Source: UBA2589 sp038120095
GTDB lineage: Bacteria > Gemmatimonadota > Gemmatimonadetes > Longimicrobiales > Gaopeijiaceae
Direction of reading: 5' to 3'
Length of the DNA: 64,000 bases
NCBI GenBank assembly: GCA_038120095.1
Contig: JAYOKZ010000012.1
Coordinates: forward strand, 1-64,000
Made by a program: the position numbers and the translations under genes. Below are positions 27,404 to 36,257 of this stretch, in pieces. The notes beneath the pieces are model-generated. The model did no database searches and was not told the origin of the DNA. It saw nothing but the letters and a program-made list of their open reading frames with translations. Positions within the stretch are counted from its first letter, which is position 1; each line of letters starts with the position of its first letter.

Positions 27404-28794
27404 CAGGCTTCCATCCCATCGACCGGTGAGCCAAAATCGGCCTCCAGGCGGGTCAGAAGGTTCTCGAGCGCAATCCCCCGCGAAGCCTTCAGCAGGATGA
27501 TTTCCCGTCCATCGAGTCGCTCCAGAAGACTCGGGTACGCACTCTGCCAGTCTGCACCGACGATGAGGCGCTCGTCTCGAAGACCGGCATCCAGGGCCGC
27601 ATCCGCGAAGGCTCCCGTCGCCACGATGACATCGATGTTCCGGTCGACCGTCTCCCGAAGCACTCGGGCGTGCAATTCAGCCGTCGCATCTCCGAGTTCG
27701 AGCATCGATCCCAGCACTGCGACCTTGCGTCCAATGACCGCCTGATCCTCGAGGACGTCGAGTGAGGCCCGTACGCTTTGAGGATTCGCGTTGTAGCAGT
27801 CGACGATCAGGGTCAAGTCCCCGATGCGCTGGAATTCTCCCCTCATCGAACCCATTCGAGCCGAGCCAAGCCCACGAATCGCCTCGCGGTCGGGGACGTT
27901 GAGAATGTCCGCCACCGTCAGGGCGAGGAGAGCGTTTGACACCGCATGGCGACCGACCATCGGCGCCGTGACCCGCTGACCTCGCCAGTCAAAGCTGTAC
28001 CGCCCGAACACGTCGACCTCTGCATTCCGAGGCCGTGCATCTGCGTCCGAGCGCTCACTCCATCCGACGATTTTCACCTGAGAGCAGATCGCCCCGGCTC
28101 GCTCTGCCAGCCGCGGAGGTTCGTCACCGACGATGCAACGACCGCCGTCGACCATCCCACGGAGAATGTCGAGCTTTTCCGACAGCACTCCCTCGAGCGA
28201 GCCCAGTTTCTCGAGGTGGCTTTCGCCGACCGTCGTGATCACCGCAACATCGGGCTTCGCGATCTGGACAAGCGCCCGAATTTCTCCGGGCTCATTCGTA
28301 CCGAGCTCGAGAACCACCGCCTCCACCTGCTCGGGAGTCTGGAGCAGCGTGAGGGGCATCCCGATTCGATTATTCAGGTTCCCGGCCGTCGCGTGTACTC
28401 GGTACGTCTCGCTCAGCGCCGCGGCTGTCATATCCTTCGTAGTAGTCTTACCGGACGAACCCGTAATCGCGACGACCGGCGCGACAATCTGCTGACGACG
28501 CCACGCGGCCAGACGGCCGAGTGCTACGAGAGTGTCGGAGACCGGGTAGAGTCGACCTTCCGGGTCACCCGCGGCCGGGCGCGATACCACCGCCCCCCCT
28601 GCCCCCCTCGAGAAGGCTTCGGCTACGAAATCATGACCGTCGAAGCGTTCCCCGACGAGGGCCACATACAGGTCACCTTTCACGATGGACCGGGAGTCCG
28701 TGGAAACACCCGAGTACTCCACGTCCGGCAGAGTCAGATCGGCTCGCATGCCGAGAGCCTGCCGAACGGAAGCGTCATTCCACAGGAAGGCCAT
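27403..28794 (-). CDS. murF: UDP-MurNAc-tripeptide-D-alanyl-D-alanine ligase MurF
   Basis: The 463-aa protein has the N-terminal substrate domain (YSGVSTDSRSIVKGDLYVAL), the ATP loop AITGSSGKTTTKDM, and the ELGTNEPGEI and DCYNANPQS motifs characteristic of MurF. It adds D-Ala-D-Ala to UDP-MurNAc-tripeptide. The ddl gene for D-Ala-D-Ala synthesis is not within the cluster. The ATG overlaps the murE stop by one base and the stop overlaps the mraY start by one base. Confidence 0.95.
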   Translation of the reverse strand: MAFLWNDASVRQALGMRADLTLPDVEYSGVSTDSRSIVKGDLYVALVGERFDGHDFVAEAFSRGAGGAVVSRPAAGDPEGRLYPVSDTLVALGRLAAWRRQQIVAPVVAITGSSGKTTTKDMTAAALSETYRVHATAGNLNNRIGMPLTLLQTPEQVEAVVLELGTNEPGEIRALVQIAKPDVAVITTVGESHLEKLGSLEGVLSEKLDILRGMVDGGRCIVGDEPPRLAERAGAICSQVKIVGWSERSDADARPRNAEVDVFGRYSFDWRGQRVTAPMVGRHAVSNALLALTVADILNVPDREAIRGLGSARMGSMRGEFQRIGDLTLIVDCYNANPQSVRASLDVLEDQAVIGRKVAVLGSMLELGDATAELHARVLRETVDRNIDVIVATGAFADAALDAGLRDERLIVGADWQSAYPSLLERLDGREIILLKASRGIALENLLTRLEADFGSPVDGMEA

Positions 28795-30269
28795 CAGAGA
28801 ATCCCGAGCTCACGCAGCGTGTCACGGGCGATGCCGGCTTCGTCGAACGGCCGTTTCTCGGAACCGATGACCTGGTAGGTCTCGTGCCCTTTCCCAGCGA
28901 GCACGACCGTGTCACCGGGTCGCGCCGCCTCCAATGCCGCGCGGATCGCAGCACGCCGGTCCGTCAGGCGGATGAACTCCATCGAGCCCATGCCCTCCAC
29001 GAGATCCTCGATGATCGAGTCGGGATCCTCACTTCGAGGGTTATCGGAGGTCAGAACGGCGACATCGGCCATCCTTGCAACGGCCTCCGCCATGGGCTTG
29101 CGCTTGCTGCGGTCCCGGTCCCCGCCCGCCCCGAACAGGACGATCAGTCGGCCCGGAGTCAGCGGTCGGAGCGCACCCAAGGCTCCCTCCAACGCCGCAG
29201 GCGTGTGCGCGAAATCGATCAGAACCGCGAATGGCTCGGTCACGACCGCCTCGAGACGGCCCTTCACTTGCGGAGCGGTGCCAAGTCGGGCCGCTACGAC
29301 CGAGGGTGCAACCCCCAGAGCCACCGCAGCCGAGGCAGCCGCGAGAGCGTTCTCCACGTTGTACCGTCCCACGAGGGGAAGCTCCACAGCGAATGCCTCG
29401 CCGGGAGTCACGAGGGTGAAGGAACTGCCCGCCGCGCCAAGGCGAATTTCGCGCGCGTACATGTCGGCGGATCCCTCGAGCGAGTACGTCGTGACGCGAC
29501 GCCCGCCAGCTTCGAGACCTTTCCATGCCTCGGCATCGGCATTCACCACGATCGTACCATCGGGTGAGACCAGTTCCACCAGCCCCAGTTTTGCCGCTCC
29601 ATAGGCGGCCAGGTCACCGTGGTAGTCGAGGTGGTCCCGCGACAGGTTGGTGAAGACCGCAACCTGAAAATCAACTCCATCCAGCCGATGCTGGTGCAGC
29701 GCGTGCGAGGAGGCCTCGAGCACCACCGTATCGCACCCCTTGTCGGCCAGGTCGCGCAGCCAAAGCGTGATCTGCACCGGGCCGGGGGTGGTGAGGCCCA
29801 CGGTTCCCGGACGAATACCATCGGGGTCCCGCAGACCGAGCGTACCGATCACGGCCGCCACCCGCTCCGGGGAGACAAGGTGCTGAATGAGCATCGACGT
29901 GGTGGTCTTCCCATTCGTTCCGGTCACACCCACGACCGCCATGGCTGCGCTCGGAAAGCCGAGCACTGCATTCGCGGCCAGTGGTGCGGCACGGCGGCCA
30001 TCTCGGACCACCAGCTGGGGGACAGCGGCATCGACCGGGCGCTCCACCATCAACGCCGACGCACCCCGCTCCAGGGCTTGCTCCACGTGATCGTGCGCGT
30101 CGAAGTGCAGGCCCTTCCAGGCCAGGAAGAGTTCATTCGCCCCGATGGTCCGCGAATCCTGAGAGACACCCCGAATGACGAGATCCTCCGACCCGCGGAC
30201 CTCGGTCAGGAGGCCAGCAGCCCGGAGGACGTCTTCCACCGCACGCAGAGTGGCATACGACTCAGTCAT
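28794..30269 (-). CDS. murE: UDP-MurNAc-L-Ala-D-Glu-2,6-diaminopimelate ligase MurE
   Basis: The 491-aa Mur ligase has the N-terminal GVSQDSRTIGANELFLAW block, the ATP loop GVTGTNGKTTTSML, and the carbamylated-lysine region. The C-terminal TSDNPRSEDP segment carries the DNPR motif that selects meso-diaminopimelate, so the wall peptide is of the Gram-negative type. I start at the ATG at 30269, which overlaps the ftsI stop by 8 bases and has an AGGA just upstream; the GTG at 30305 would place 12 extra residues inside ftsI. Confidence 0.95.
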   Translation of the reverse strand: MTESYATLRAVEDVLRAAGLLTEVRGSEDLVIRGVSQDSRTIGANELFLAWKGLHFDAHDHVEQALERGASALMVERPVDAAVPQLVVRDGRRAAPLAANAVLGFPSAAMAVVGVTGTNGKTTTSMLIQHLVSPERVAAVIGTLGLRDPDGIRPGTVGLTTPGPVQITLWLRDLADKGCDTVVLEASSHALHQHRLDGVDFQVAVFTNLSRDHLDYHGDLAAYGAAKLGLVELVSPDGTIVVNADAEAWKGLEAGGRRVTTYSLEGSADMYAREIRLGAAGSSFTLVTPGEAFAVELPLVGRYNVENALAAASAAVALGVAPSVVAARLGTAPQVKGRLEAVVTEPFAVLIDFAHTPAALEGALGALRPLTPGRLIVLFGAGGDRDRSKRKPMAEAVARMADVAVLTSDNPRSEDPDSIIEDLVEGMGSMEFIRLTDRRAAIRAALEAARPGDTVVLAGKGHETYQVIGSEKRPFDEAGIARDTLRELGIL

Positions 30270-32229
30270 CTTCCTGCCCCCCGTACCGCAGGCGAACGAC
30301 CTCACCCCGCGTGACGACGGAGCCGGAGGTGGGATACGTCTGAGTCACCGTCCCCGGCCCGATGTCGGCCACGCGCAAACCATGCCTGTGCAGCTCGCGG
30401 ATCGCTGATCGAGCCGAGAACCCCGACACGTCGGGCACGGTGACGCCGGGGTGGCTCCCCTGCTCTTCGGAACGCTCGGGCTCGAGAGGGATCGTGAAGT
30501 CCGTGACGGCGTAACGCGTGTAGAAATCGGGGGCGACCACGGCCACAGGGCGCTGTGCCGCCCCAGCCAGCTTTTCGAGGTTGAGGACGTTCGCAGCGAG
30601 CGCCGCCTCCATCGTGACCCTGGTCACCGGGGCGGCGACGGCCCCTCCGTAGTACGTCGCGCCTCCCGGGCGGTCGAGCTTTACGAAAATCACGAGCTGC
30701 GGGTCATCGGCCGGGAAGTATCCGACGAACGAGGAGGAGTAATCGCCCCGTTCATAGCGCCCGTTGGTGGCGAAACGCGCCGTACCGCTCTTTCCGGCAA
30801 CCTGGTACCCCCCGATACCCGCGGCCCCACCCGTTCCATGGTCGACGACGTCGACGAGCGCTCGTCCCAGTCGCTCAGCTGTACGACGGCTCACAACCCG
30901 CCGAATCTCCTGAGGCTCGTAGCGCTCCACGACCGTCCCGTTGGCGTCCCGAACCTCACGTACCAGACGAGGGCGCATGAGCACACCCCCATTTGCGATC
31001 GCTCCATACGCCATCGACATCTGAAGTGGTGTCGCAGACATTTCGTACCCGATCGCGAGCGACTGCGGGGACTGCAGGCTCCAGCGGTCGGGGGCATAGA
31101 GCGACCCTGAGACTTCACCGGGCAACTCGATCCCGGTCATCGTGCCGAAGCCGAAATCCCTCAGGTTCTGATATTGCAGGCCCGAGGGCAGGGCCAGCGC
31201 AGCCTTGGCCACTCCGACATTCGATGACTCGCTCAGCGCGGCTCGGAGGGTGATCTGCGGGTCGTCTGCATGGGTGTCGTTCAGCGTTCGGCCGTTGATC
31301 GTCCAACGACCGTCGCCGATGTCGATGACGTCGTTCAGATCGGCGAGACCGTGTTCGAGGAGCGCCGCGACGGTGAACACCTTCAGCGTCGAACCGGGCT
31401 CGAACGGGGCATTGATGGCCGAGAGGGCCGCGATATTGTCGCCACGCTTGGAGAACAGCGCCTTGATCTCCCCCGTGTGGGGGTCGGTGATCAGGATGTC
31501 TCCACCCAGGGCATCGTGTTCTTCGATCGCATCCAGAAGCGCAGATTGAGCGATTTCCTGCAGTTCCATGTCGAGCGTCAGAACCACTTCGCCCCCGGCC
31601 CGCGGCTCACTTACCGTCCGTCGCTGCCCGGGGATCTGGTTACCCCTGCTGTCGCGAGCGAAAATCTGAGCACCCGGCGTCCCACTCAGGTGCGCATCGT
31701 AACGCTGCTCGATTCCCCCGCGCCCGTCTCCATCGAGGACCACTCCCGTGACGCCACGAGCGATCTCTCCATGCGGGTAGTAACGTTGGTACAGGGGTTC
31801 GAGGTGGATGCCCGGCACTCCAAGCAGGGAGTCACGGACGGCGAGCGAGTAGAGTCCGACATGGTTCCAGCCCGACCCTCGTGAGACGACCCGGCTGGCT
31901 CGTGCCGGGCTCAGGCCGAGAACTCCCGTGAGCCGCTCCTTTACGGCCTCGGTGTTTCGAATCTCTCCGGGCGCGACGTAGATCTGCACGCGCTCGCGAG
32001 TGACGGAGAGAGGAACGCCATCTGCAGCGAACACCGTGCCGCGGGCCGCAGGCAGCGTCACCGCGCCGGTCTGCTGGCCTTCAGCCTGCTCCTGCCAATC
32101 GGCAGCCTGAAGGATCTGGATCTGTCCGGCACGCAGCGTCACCGCAGTGATACCGAGCAGCCACACGGTCAGAATCGTCCGTCGTCGCCAGGGGTGCGGA
32201 CGATGCAGCGCGGATCGTTGGCCGCTCAC
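30262..32229 (-). CDS. ftsI: Septal transpeptidase FtsI (PBP3) with a C-terminal PASTA domain
   Basis: The 655-aa class B penicillin-binding protein has one N-terminal membrane helix and a PBP dimerisation domain starting with LPAARGTVFAADGVPL. The transpeptidase domain has the motifs SxxK (EPGSTLKVFT), SxN (SESSNVG) and KSG (VAGKSGTAR). The last 65 or so residues (HPGVTVPDVSGFSARSAI through YPTSGSVVTRG) form a single PASTA repeat. FtsI cross-links septal peptidoglycan with FtsW. The GTG start overlaps the ftsL stop by 4 bases. PASTA domains are common in Gram-positive PBPs and in some diderm phyla; in FtsI of E. coli they are absent. Confidence 0.95.
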   Translation of the reverse strand: MSGQRSALHRPHPWRRRTILTVWLLGITAVTLRAGQIQILQAADWQEQAEGQQTGAVTLPAARGTVFAADGVPLSVTRERVQIYVAPGEIRNTEAVKERLTGVLGLSPARASRVVSRGSGWNHVGLYSLAVRDSLLGVPGIHLEPLYQRYYPHGEIARGVTGVVLDGDGRGGIEQRYDAHLSGTPGAQIFARDSRGNQIPGQRRTVSEPRAGGEVVLTLDMELQEIAQSALLDAIEEHDALGGDILITDPHTGEIKALFSKRGDNIAALSAINAPFEPGSTLKVFTVAALLEHGLADLNDVIDIGDGRWTINGRTLNDTHADDPQITLRAALSESSNVGVAKAALALPSGLQYQNLRDFGFGTMTGIELPGEVSGSLYAPDRWSLQSPQSLAIGYEMSATPLQMSMAYGAIANGGVLMRPRLVREVRDANGTVVERYEPQEIRRVVSRRTAERLGRALVDVVDHGTGGAAGIGGYQVAGKSGTARFATNGRYERGDYSSSFVGYFPADDPQLVIFVKLDRPGGATYYGGAVAAPVTRVTMEAALAANVLNLEKLAGAAQRPVAVVAPDFYTRYAVTDFTIPLEPERSEEQGSHPGVTVPDVSGFSARSAIRELHRHGLRVADIGPGTVTQTYPTSGSVVTRGEVVRLRYGGQEDD

Positions 32230-32507
32230 GACTCTCCACCCTTGCCGAGGATGACGATCTGCTCCGGGCGCGGCGTGACCATCCCGATCGCTTCCGCAGC
32301 CGGGACGATATGGCCAAGGCTTCTGCGGACCAGTACCTCACGCTCGAGCTCGACCTTTTCGGCCTGAACGACCGAAACCTGCCGGCGGAGGCCGTCGAGC
32401 GCCTGATTGGCCTCGAATGCCCTGCTTTGGCGCCAGGTCACGAACCCGAGTGACAGCAGTAGAAAGGTGAACGTAAGTGCCGCGCGGCCGAGTACCTGGG
32501 CATCCAT
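32226..32507 (-). CDS. ftsL: Cell division protein FtsL
   Basis: The 93-aa bitopic protein has one N-terminal membrane helix (about residues 7-25) followed by a coiled-coil segment (ANQALDGLRRQVSVVQAEKVELEREV), as expected of FtsL. FtsL joins FtsB and FtsQ to activate FtsWI. The assignment rests on topology, length and place between rsmH and ftsI, since FtsL sequence is poorly conserved. The ATG overlaps the rsmH stop by one base. The longer open frame upstream lies inside rsmH and is not used. Confidence 0.82.
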   Translation of the reverse strand: MDAQVLGRAALTFTFLLLSLGFVTWRQSRAFEANQALDGLRRQVSVVQAEKVELEREVLVRRSLGHIVPAAEAIGMVTPRPEQIVILGKGGES

Positions 32508-33427
32508 CAGGCCGCCCTCCGCCAGGCACGCAGCCGCGCACTTCGGGCGCGAGGGTTTCGGGCCACCTCCTCTTCCGATGGCCGGAGTACTTTTCGGGTC
32601 AGGGTCTCGCCAAGGGGCTTTCCCCGACAGGCACAGAGGGGGAGCTCCGCCGGGCAAACGCACGCCCGACTCCACTCCCGGAAGGCGTGTTTCACCGCAC
32701 GATCTTCCAGGGAGTGATACGCGATCACCACGAGAACCCCGCCAGCCTTGATCACGTCGCGAATGGCAGGCAGGCCGGCCTGCAACACGTCCAGCTCCTC
32801 ATTCACGGCGATTCGCACCGCCTGGAAGATCCGTGCCTTCTCCTTTGTGCTCGGGGACCGCCCCAGGGCAATAGCCATGGCAGCGACGAGGTCATCACTC
32901 GTCGACAGCGGATCGGTGGCTCGACGCTTCACCACCTCACGGGCCAGACGGCGAGCCCTCGGCTCCTCGCCGAAGTCCCGGAACACGCGCACGAGCTCGT
33001 CCTCGTCGGATCCGGCCAGAAACGTGGCAGCGTCTCGCCCGGCCCCTTCCATGCGCATGTCGAGGCGGGCTCCTCGGCGGAACGTGAAGCCACGCTCATC
33101 TGCATCCAGCTGGTGCGAACTGACGCCAAGGTCGAGCAGCGCACCATCGAGGCCACGATCCCGTATCTCCGGATCATGGACCACCAGATCGAATCGAGTG
33201 AGGGCGAACCGCACTCGCGCCCGCAGATCGGCGAGCGAACTGCGCGCCTCCTCGAGGGCCTCCGGGTCGCGATCCACCGCAATGACCCGACACGTTTCGC
33301 ACGCATCGAGGATCATCCGGGTGTGCCCACCCCCACCGGTCGTCCCGTCGAGGTAGAGACCCTCCTCCCCGGGAGTCAATAGCTCCAGCACCTCGTGCCC
33401 CATGACCGGTTGGTGATAATCGGACAT
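32507..33427 (-). CDS. rsmH: 16S rRNA (cytosine-1402-N4)-methyltransferase RsmH
   Basis: The 306-aa SAM-dependent methyltransferase (formerly MraW) starts with the family block HQPVMGHEVLELL, then LDGTTGGGGHTRMIL for SAM binding. LLDLGVSSHQLD and RGFTFRRGARLDMRM follow, and VVIAYHSLEDRAVKHAF lies near the C-terminus. It methylates N4 of C1402 in 16S rRNA. It lies 5 bases downstream of mraZ. Confidence 0.95.
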   Translation of the reverse strand: MSDYHQPVMGHEVLELLTPGEEGLYLDGTTGGGGHTRMILDACETCRVIAVDRDPEALEEARSSLADLRARVRFALTRFDLVVHDPEIRDRGLDGALLDLGVSSHQLDADERGFTFRRGARLDMRMEGAGRDAATFLAGSDEDELVRVFRDFGEEPRARRLAREVVKRRATDPLSTSDDLVAAMAIALGRSPSTKEKARIFQAVRIAVNEELDVLQAGLPAIRDVIKAGGVLVVIAYHSLEDRAVKHAFREWSRACVCPAELPLCACRGKPLGETLTRKVLRPSEEEVARNPRARSARLRAWRRAA

Positions 33428-33432
33428 GACCG

Positions 33433-33864
33433 TCAGCCGAACAGCTTGTGGGCGAACTGCGTCAACTCCCCTGCCTGTTCCGTCACGACCTCACCATATG
33501 TCGCCGGATCCCAGAGTTCCACGCGATCGAGGTTTCCGATCAGCAGGATGGTCCCGGAGAGATCGGCGGCTCCCTGGAGCGCGGCAGGCACGAGGATTCG
33601 ACCCTGTTTGTCCGGAGACACCTCCACGGCCTGCCCGATGATCATCCGAACCTGATTCCAGGCGGCAGGATCATTCCGGCGGAACTCGAGCAGCTTCGCC
33701 TGCACTTCCTGCCACTTCTCCTCAGGAAACAGCGTCAGATAGCGCGGCTCCCACTGCATCAGAACGAAGCGGTCGCCTTCGGCCTCTCGACGGAACGCCG
33801 AGGGGAGGCTGACGCGCCCCTTCTGATCCATCTGATGCTCGTATTGCCCGACGAAACCGTTCAC
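33433..33864 (-). CDS. mraZ: Transcriptional regulator MraZ
   Basis: The 143-aa protein contains two tandem AbrB-like half-domains, the first with HQMDQKGRVSLPSAFR and the second with VEVSPDKQGRILVPAAL. MraZ forms a ring-shaped oligomer that binds direct repeats upstream of its own gene and represses the dcw cluster. The start is a GTG at 33864 with GAGGG about 7 bases upstream. The promoter and a triplet of GTGG repeats immediately upstream fit autoregulation. Confidence 0.94.
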   Translation of the reverse strand: MNGFVGQYEHQMDQKGRVSLPSAFRREAEGDRFVLMQWEPRYLTLFPEEKWQEVQAKLLEFRRNDPAAWNQVRMIIGQAVEVSPDKQGRILVPAALQGAADLSGTILLIGNLDRVELWDPATYGEVVTEQAGELTQFAHKLFG

Positions 33865-33877
33865 TCGGTGCCCTCAG

Positions 33878-33904
33878 GTGGTACGAAGTGGGGAGAAGTG
33901 GGGA
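33878..33904 (+). promoter_or_regulatory. Three 10-bp-spaced GTGG repeats, MraZ-box-like operator
   Basis: GTGG occurs at 33878, 33888 and 33898, exactly one helical turn apart, with the last two copies extended to GTGGGGA(G/A)A. They begin about 14 bases before the mraZ start codon and reach up to the -10 element. MraZ is known to bind direct repeats of this kind (TGGGN spaced by about 5 bases) in the mra promoter. Here the G-rich strand is the strand opposite to the mraZ coding strand. Confidence 0.75.
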
Positions 33905-33914
33905 AGCAAGGCCC

Positions 33915-33944
33915 ATAATACGGCAGATTGGAGTTCGACGTCAA
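33915..33944 (-). promoter_or_regulatory. Sigma70-type promoter of the mraZ-dcw operon
   Basis: On the minus strand the -35 element TTGACG (33939-33944) and the -10 element TATTAT (33915-33920) are separated by 18 bases; each matches the consensus at five of six positions. A start of transcription near 33908 would place the GTGG repeats in the first transcribed bases. Confidence 0.72.
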
Positions 33945-34027
33945 GAGTCACTTTTGGTGATTTTTTCGAGCGTGGCCTGGCGTGCCAATACGGACTTAAA
34001 CCGTGTAAACGCTCGACATTGGTGGTT

Positions 34028-34055
34028 TTGCCCCGTAAACAAATTTTTCTAGAAT
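34028..34055 (+). promoter_or_regulatory. Possible plus-strand promoter facing the second GTGG pair
   Basis: On the plus strand TTGCCC (34028-34033) and TAGAAT (34050-34055) are 16 bases apart in an AT-rich stretch. No plus-strand gene follows, so it could make a short RNA or be a chance match. Confidence 0.25.
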
Positions 34056-34096
34056 ACGAACAAAAACCGAAGATCTTTTCGTTGCCACGGCCGACG

Positions 34097-34113
34097 GTGG
34101 GGACAAGTGGGTA
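34097..34113 (+). promoter_or_regulatory. Second pair of 10-bp-spaced GTGG repeats
   Basis: GTGG is repeated at 34097 and 34107. The 20-base block starting at 34097 differs from the one starting at 33888 at only three positions, so both look like copies of one operator, about 209 bases apart. Repressor looping between the two sites is possible. Confidence 0.5.
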
Positions 34114-34144
34114 AGGTCGCGGGCGACACGCGCACCCCAAGGAC

Positions 34145-34182
34145 AAAAAAACAGCGCCCCGGGGGAGCTTCCCCCGGGGCGC
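34145..34182 (-). terminator. Intrinsic terminator of the TPR gene
   Basis: A perfect 12-bp GC stem (34154-34165 with 34171-34182) with a 5-base loop is followed on the minus strand by TG and seven T residues. This is a textbook rho-independent terminator for transcripts from the TPR gene that ends at 34227, insulating the dcw operon from it. Confidence 0.93.
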
Positions 34183-34226
34183 TTGTTCGGTCGCGGCAAA
34201 CAGCCGCGTCCTGCGTCAGATTCGCA

Positions 34227-35969
34227 TCACCGGCCGCGCTTGATGATTGCTTCCTGAATCTCGATGTACGTGCCGACGTTCCCCTGGAGCTCGGTGAGGT
34301 TGAGATTCACCGACGCCGGATATCCACCAACGTCTCCCAGCAGCTGGAGAGCCTGTTGGAACGCCGGCAGCGTGGCCTGAGCAGACTGGAGCGTGTTCGG
34401 CTCCTGGTCCACGACAGCCTTCCGGTACAGGCTGAACGCGTGCCAGAAGTTCATCTGGTGGCGCATCTCCTCGGACAGGTTCGGCAGCTGCTTGCCGGCG
34501 ATCATTCCGTCTACCGTGTACTGGAAGTCGTCCTTCTGGTAGCCGTTCTGATACGCCTCCGCGAAGACCATCCGGCCGGCCTGCTCGGCCTGCGCCGGAT
34601 TGCTCTCGGCGGCGCGCGAAAGAACCGTGACCGCGTCCTGCAGACGACCGGCCTGAATCAGCCAGTTACCCTGCCGCAACGCAGCACTCGGGTGATCAGG
34701 GTTGATCTCCATCACGCGATCCAGGGCGGCGATCGCATCGTCGAGACGATCCGACCGCTGGAGGGCGTCGGCGTAGAGAACCCAGAGCCGATCCTGCGTA
34801 CCGTGGGTCTCGAGAACGCGCTCGCTCATGGCGAGTGCCGCGTCGAGCTCTTCAAGCTGAATGTACGCGGAGACCACGTTGGCAAGGTGGCCGACAGGCG
34901 TCTCGGCACCCTTGGCCTCGAACACCTTTTCGTACGACGCGATCGCCTCGCGATAGTAGCCGACAGCCTCCGGGGCGACGGCGTCCCCGCCATTCTGAGC
35001 GCCAACGGCCGCCATCTGCTGGATCTCGAGAGCTGCGCTGAAGGCAAAGCCACCATACTGCTCGTGGAGATCGACGTTCTCGGGGTCTACGTCCAGACCC
35101 ACCTGGATGAACGCCATCGCACCAACAGGGTCACCAGCCTGCGCCAACTCGTACGCGATCCGCATCCGGATGGCCGCGTTGCCGGGATTGATGTCGAGGT
35201 ACCGCGAGTAATAATCGCGGGCCTTGTCGTCCTGCTCGCTGACGGCGGCAATGTACCCCGCCAGCTGCAGCGCATCCTCGTGGAAGGGATTCTGCTCGAT
35301 CACCGTCTCAAGCTCGACGAGTGACTCGTCCATCCTCTCCATCTCGTACAGAATGCGCCCCCGCAGATATCGCGTTCCGATCTGGCTGGGGTTCAGCGCG
35401 AGGGACTCGTCGCAGTTGCGAAGCGCGTTGTCCCACTGCTGCGACGCATAGTAGTCGTTGCAGATGGCGGCAGAACGCACCGTGGTCGAATAACGCTCGA
35501 ATTGCTCGAAAATGTGCTGAGCCGCCTCACGACGCGTGTCCTTGGTCGCGGGGAACGTCTCGATCGGGAACGACTCGGAGCCCTGAATGTCCCAGACCTC
35601 GGCGGTCACCGTGAAGTTGTCACGCGACACCTCGTTGTAGCTCGCGCAGATCGCCACGGGGATGTTGATCTGAGACGCAAGCTGCCGCGTGTAGAGGCAG
35701 TTGAGGTCCTCGATCTTCATGTCGAAGCGCTTCGCTTCGTCCTTGATGTCACGCTCCTCCATGGCGACGTGCGTGGGGAAGTCCTCGAGGAGCTTGCGCA
35801 GTTCCTTCGAGACATCCTTTCCGAACCCGTCGTCCGCGTCTTCGAGAGGTTCGAAGTACGGGATGATTACGCGAAAGCGCCCACCATCCTGCGCCGCGAG
35901 CTCGGCCACAGGGGCAATCGCAATGGCGCCGATGGCCAGAGCGAACGTCAGCTTAAGCCGTCCAAGCAT
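34227..35969 (-). CDS. Secreted TPR protein with an N-terminal CsgG/TolB-N-like domain
   Basis: The 580-aa product has a Sec signal peptide ending near LAAQDGG. A roughly 130-residue alpha/beta domain (FRVIIPYFEPLEDADDGFG, with helices and a VAICASYNEV strand) recalls the CsgG/FlgO or TolB N-terminal fold. From about residue 165 on, the protein is a string of TPR-like helical repeats (for example ALRNCDESLALNPSQIGTRYLRG). It is predicted to be periplasmic. An AAGGAG ribosome site lies 8 bases upstream of the ATG. The gene is transcribed alone and ends in a strong terminator. A role in envelope assembly is plausible but not shown. The 288 bases upstream, up to the thioesterase gene, hold no gene I recognise. 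Confidence 0.65.
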   Translation of the reverse strand: MLGRLKLTFALAIGAIAIAPVAELAAQDGGRFRVIIPYFEPLEDADDGFGKDVSKELRKLLEDFPTHVAMEERDIKDEAKRFDMKIEDLNCLYTRQLASQINIPVAICASYNEVSRDNFTVTAEVWDIQGSESFPIETFPATKDTRREAAQHIFEQFERYSTTVRSAAICNDYYASQQWDNALRNCDESLALNPSQIGTRYLRGRILYEMERMDESLVELETVIEQNPFHEDALQLAGYIAAVSEQDDKARDYYSRYLDINPGNAAIRMRIAYELAQAGDPVGAMAFIQVGLDVDPENVDLHEQYGGFAFSAALEIQQMAAVGAQNGGDAVAPEAVGYYREAIASYEKVFEAKGAETPVGHLANVVSAYIQLEELDAALAMSERVLETHGTQDRLWVLYADALQRSDRLDDAIAALDRVMEINPDHPSAALRQGNWLIQAGRLQDAVTVLSRAAESNPAQAEQAGRMVFAEAYQNGYQKDDFQYTVDGMIAGKQLPNLSEEMRHQMNFWHAFSLYRKAVVDQEPNTLQSAQATLPAFQQALQLLGDVGGYPASVNLNLTELQGNVGTYIEIQEAIIKRGR

Positions 35970-36257
35970 GGCTTACTCTCCTTGGGATTTCCCCACTGTT
36001 CCACCTGCCGCAGTGCGACAGGGTCGTTCGGACCGATTTCCGAACTGGTTTCAACGTCCTAAACCGATCGGAGAACGGAGATCCCTCGTTCCGGAACACC
36101 AATCGCAAGCTTGAGAAATTATTCACAAAGTACGGGTCCGGCAAACGAAATCGTTCGACGAAACCCGGTCCCGGGTCTCGTTACCCGAGGGATTCGAGCA
36201 GCCGGTCGGCCGATCCACCCGCACCGCACCCCGCCGAGAAGGCCCCCTCTCTCAGCC

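Larger units (their letters stand above)
33865..34226. other. Non-coding leader region between the TPR gene and mraZ
   Basis: This 362-base stretch has no gene that I can support. It is AT-richer than its surroundings between about 33950 and 34080. It holds the mraZ promoter, the three GTGG repeats next to it, a second pair of GTGG repeats, and the terminator of the upstream TPR gene, listed separately. The plus-strand frames that are open across it encode low-quality peptides and run over the repeats and terminator. Confidence 0.7.

Noticed and set aside
33878..34114. A 78-codon plus-strand ORF in the mraZ leader
   Set aside because: It begins inside the GTGG repeats and runs over the promoter without any motif; the regulatory reading explains the sequence better.
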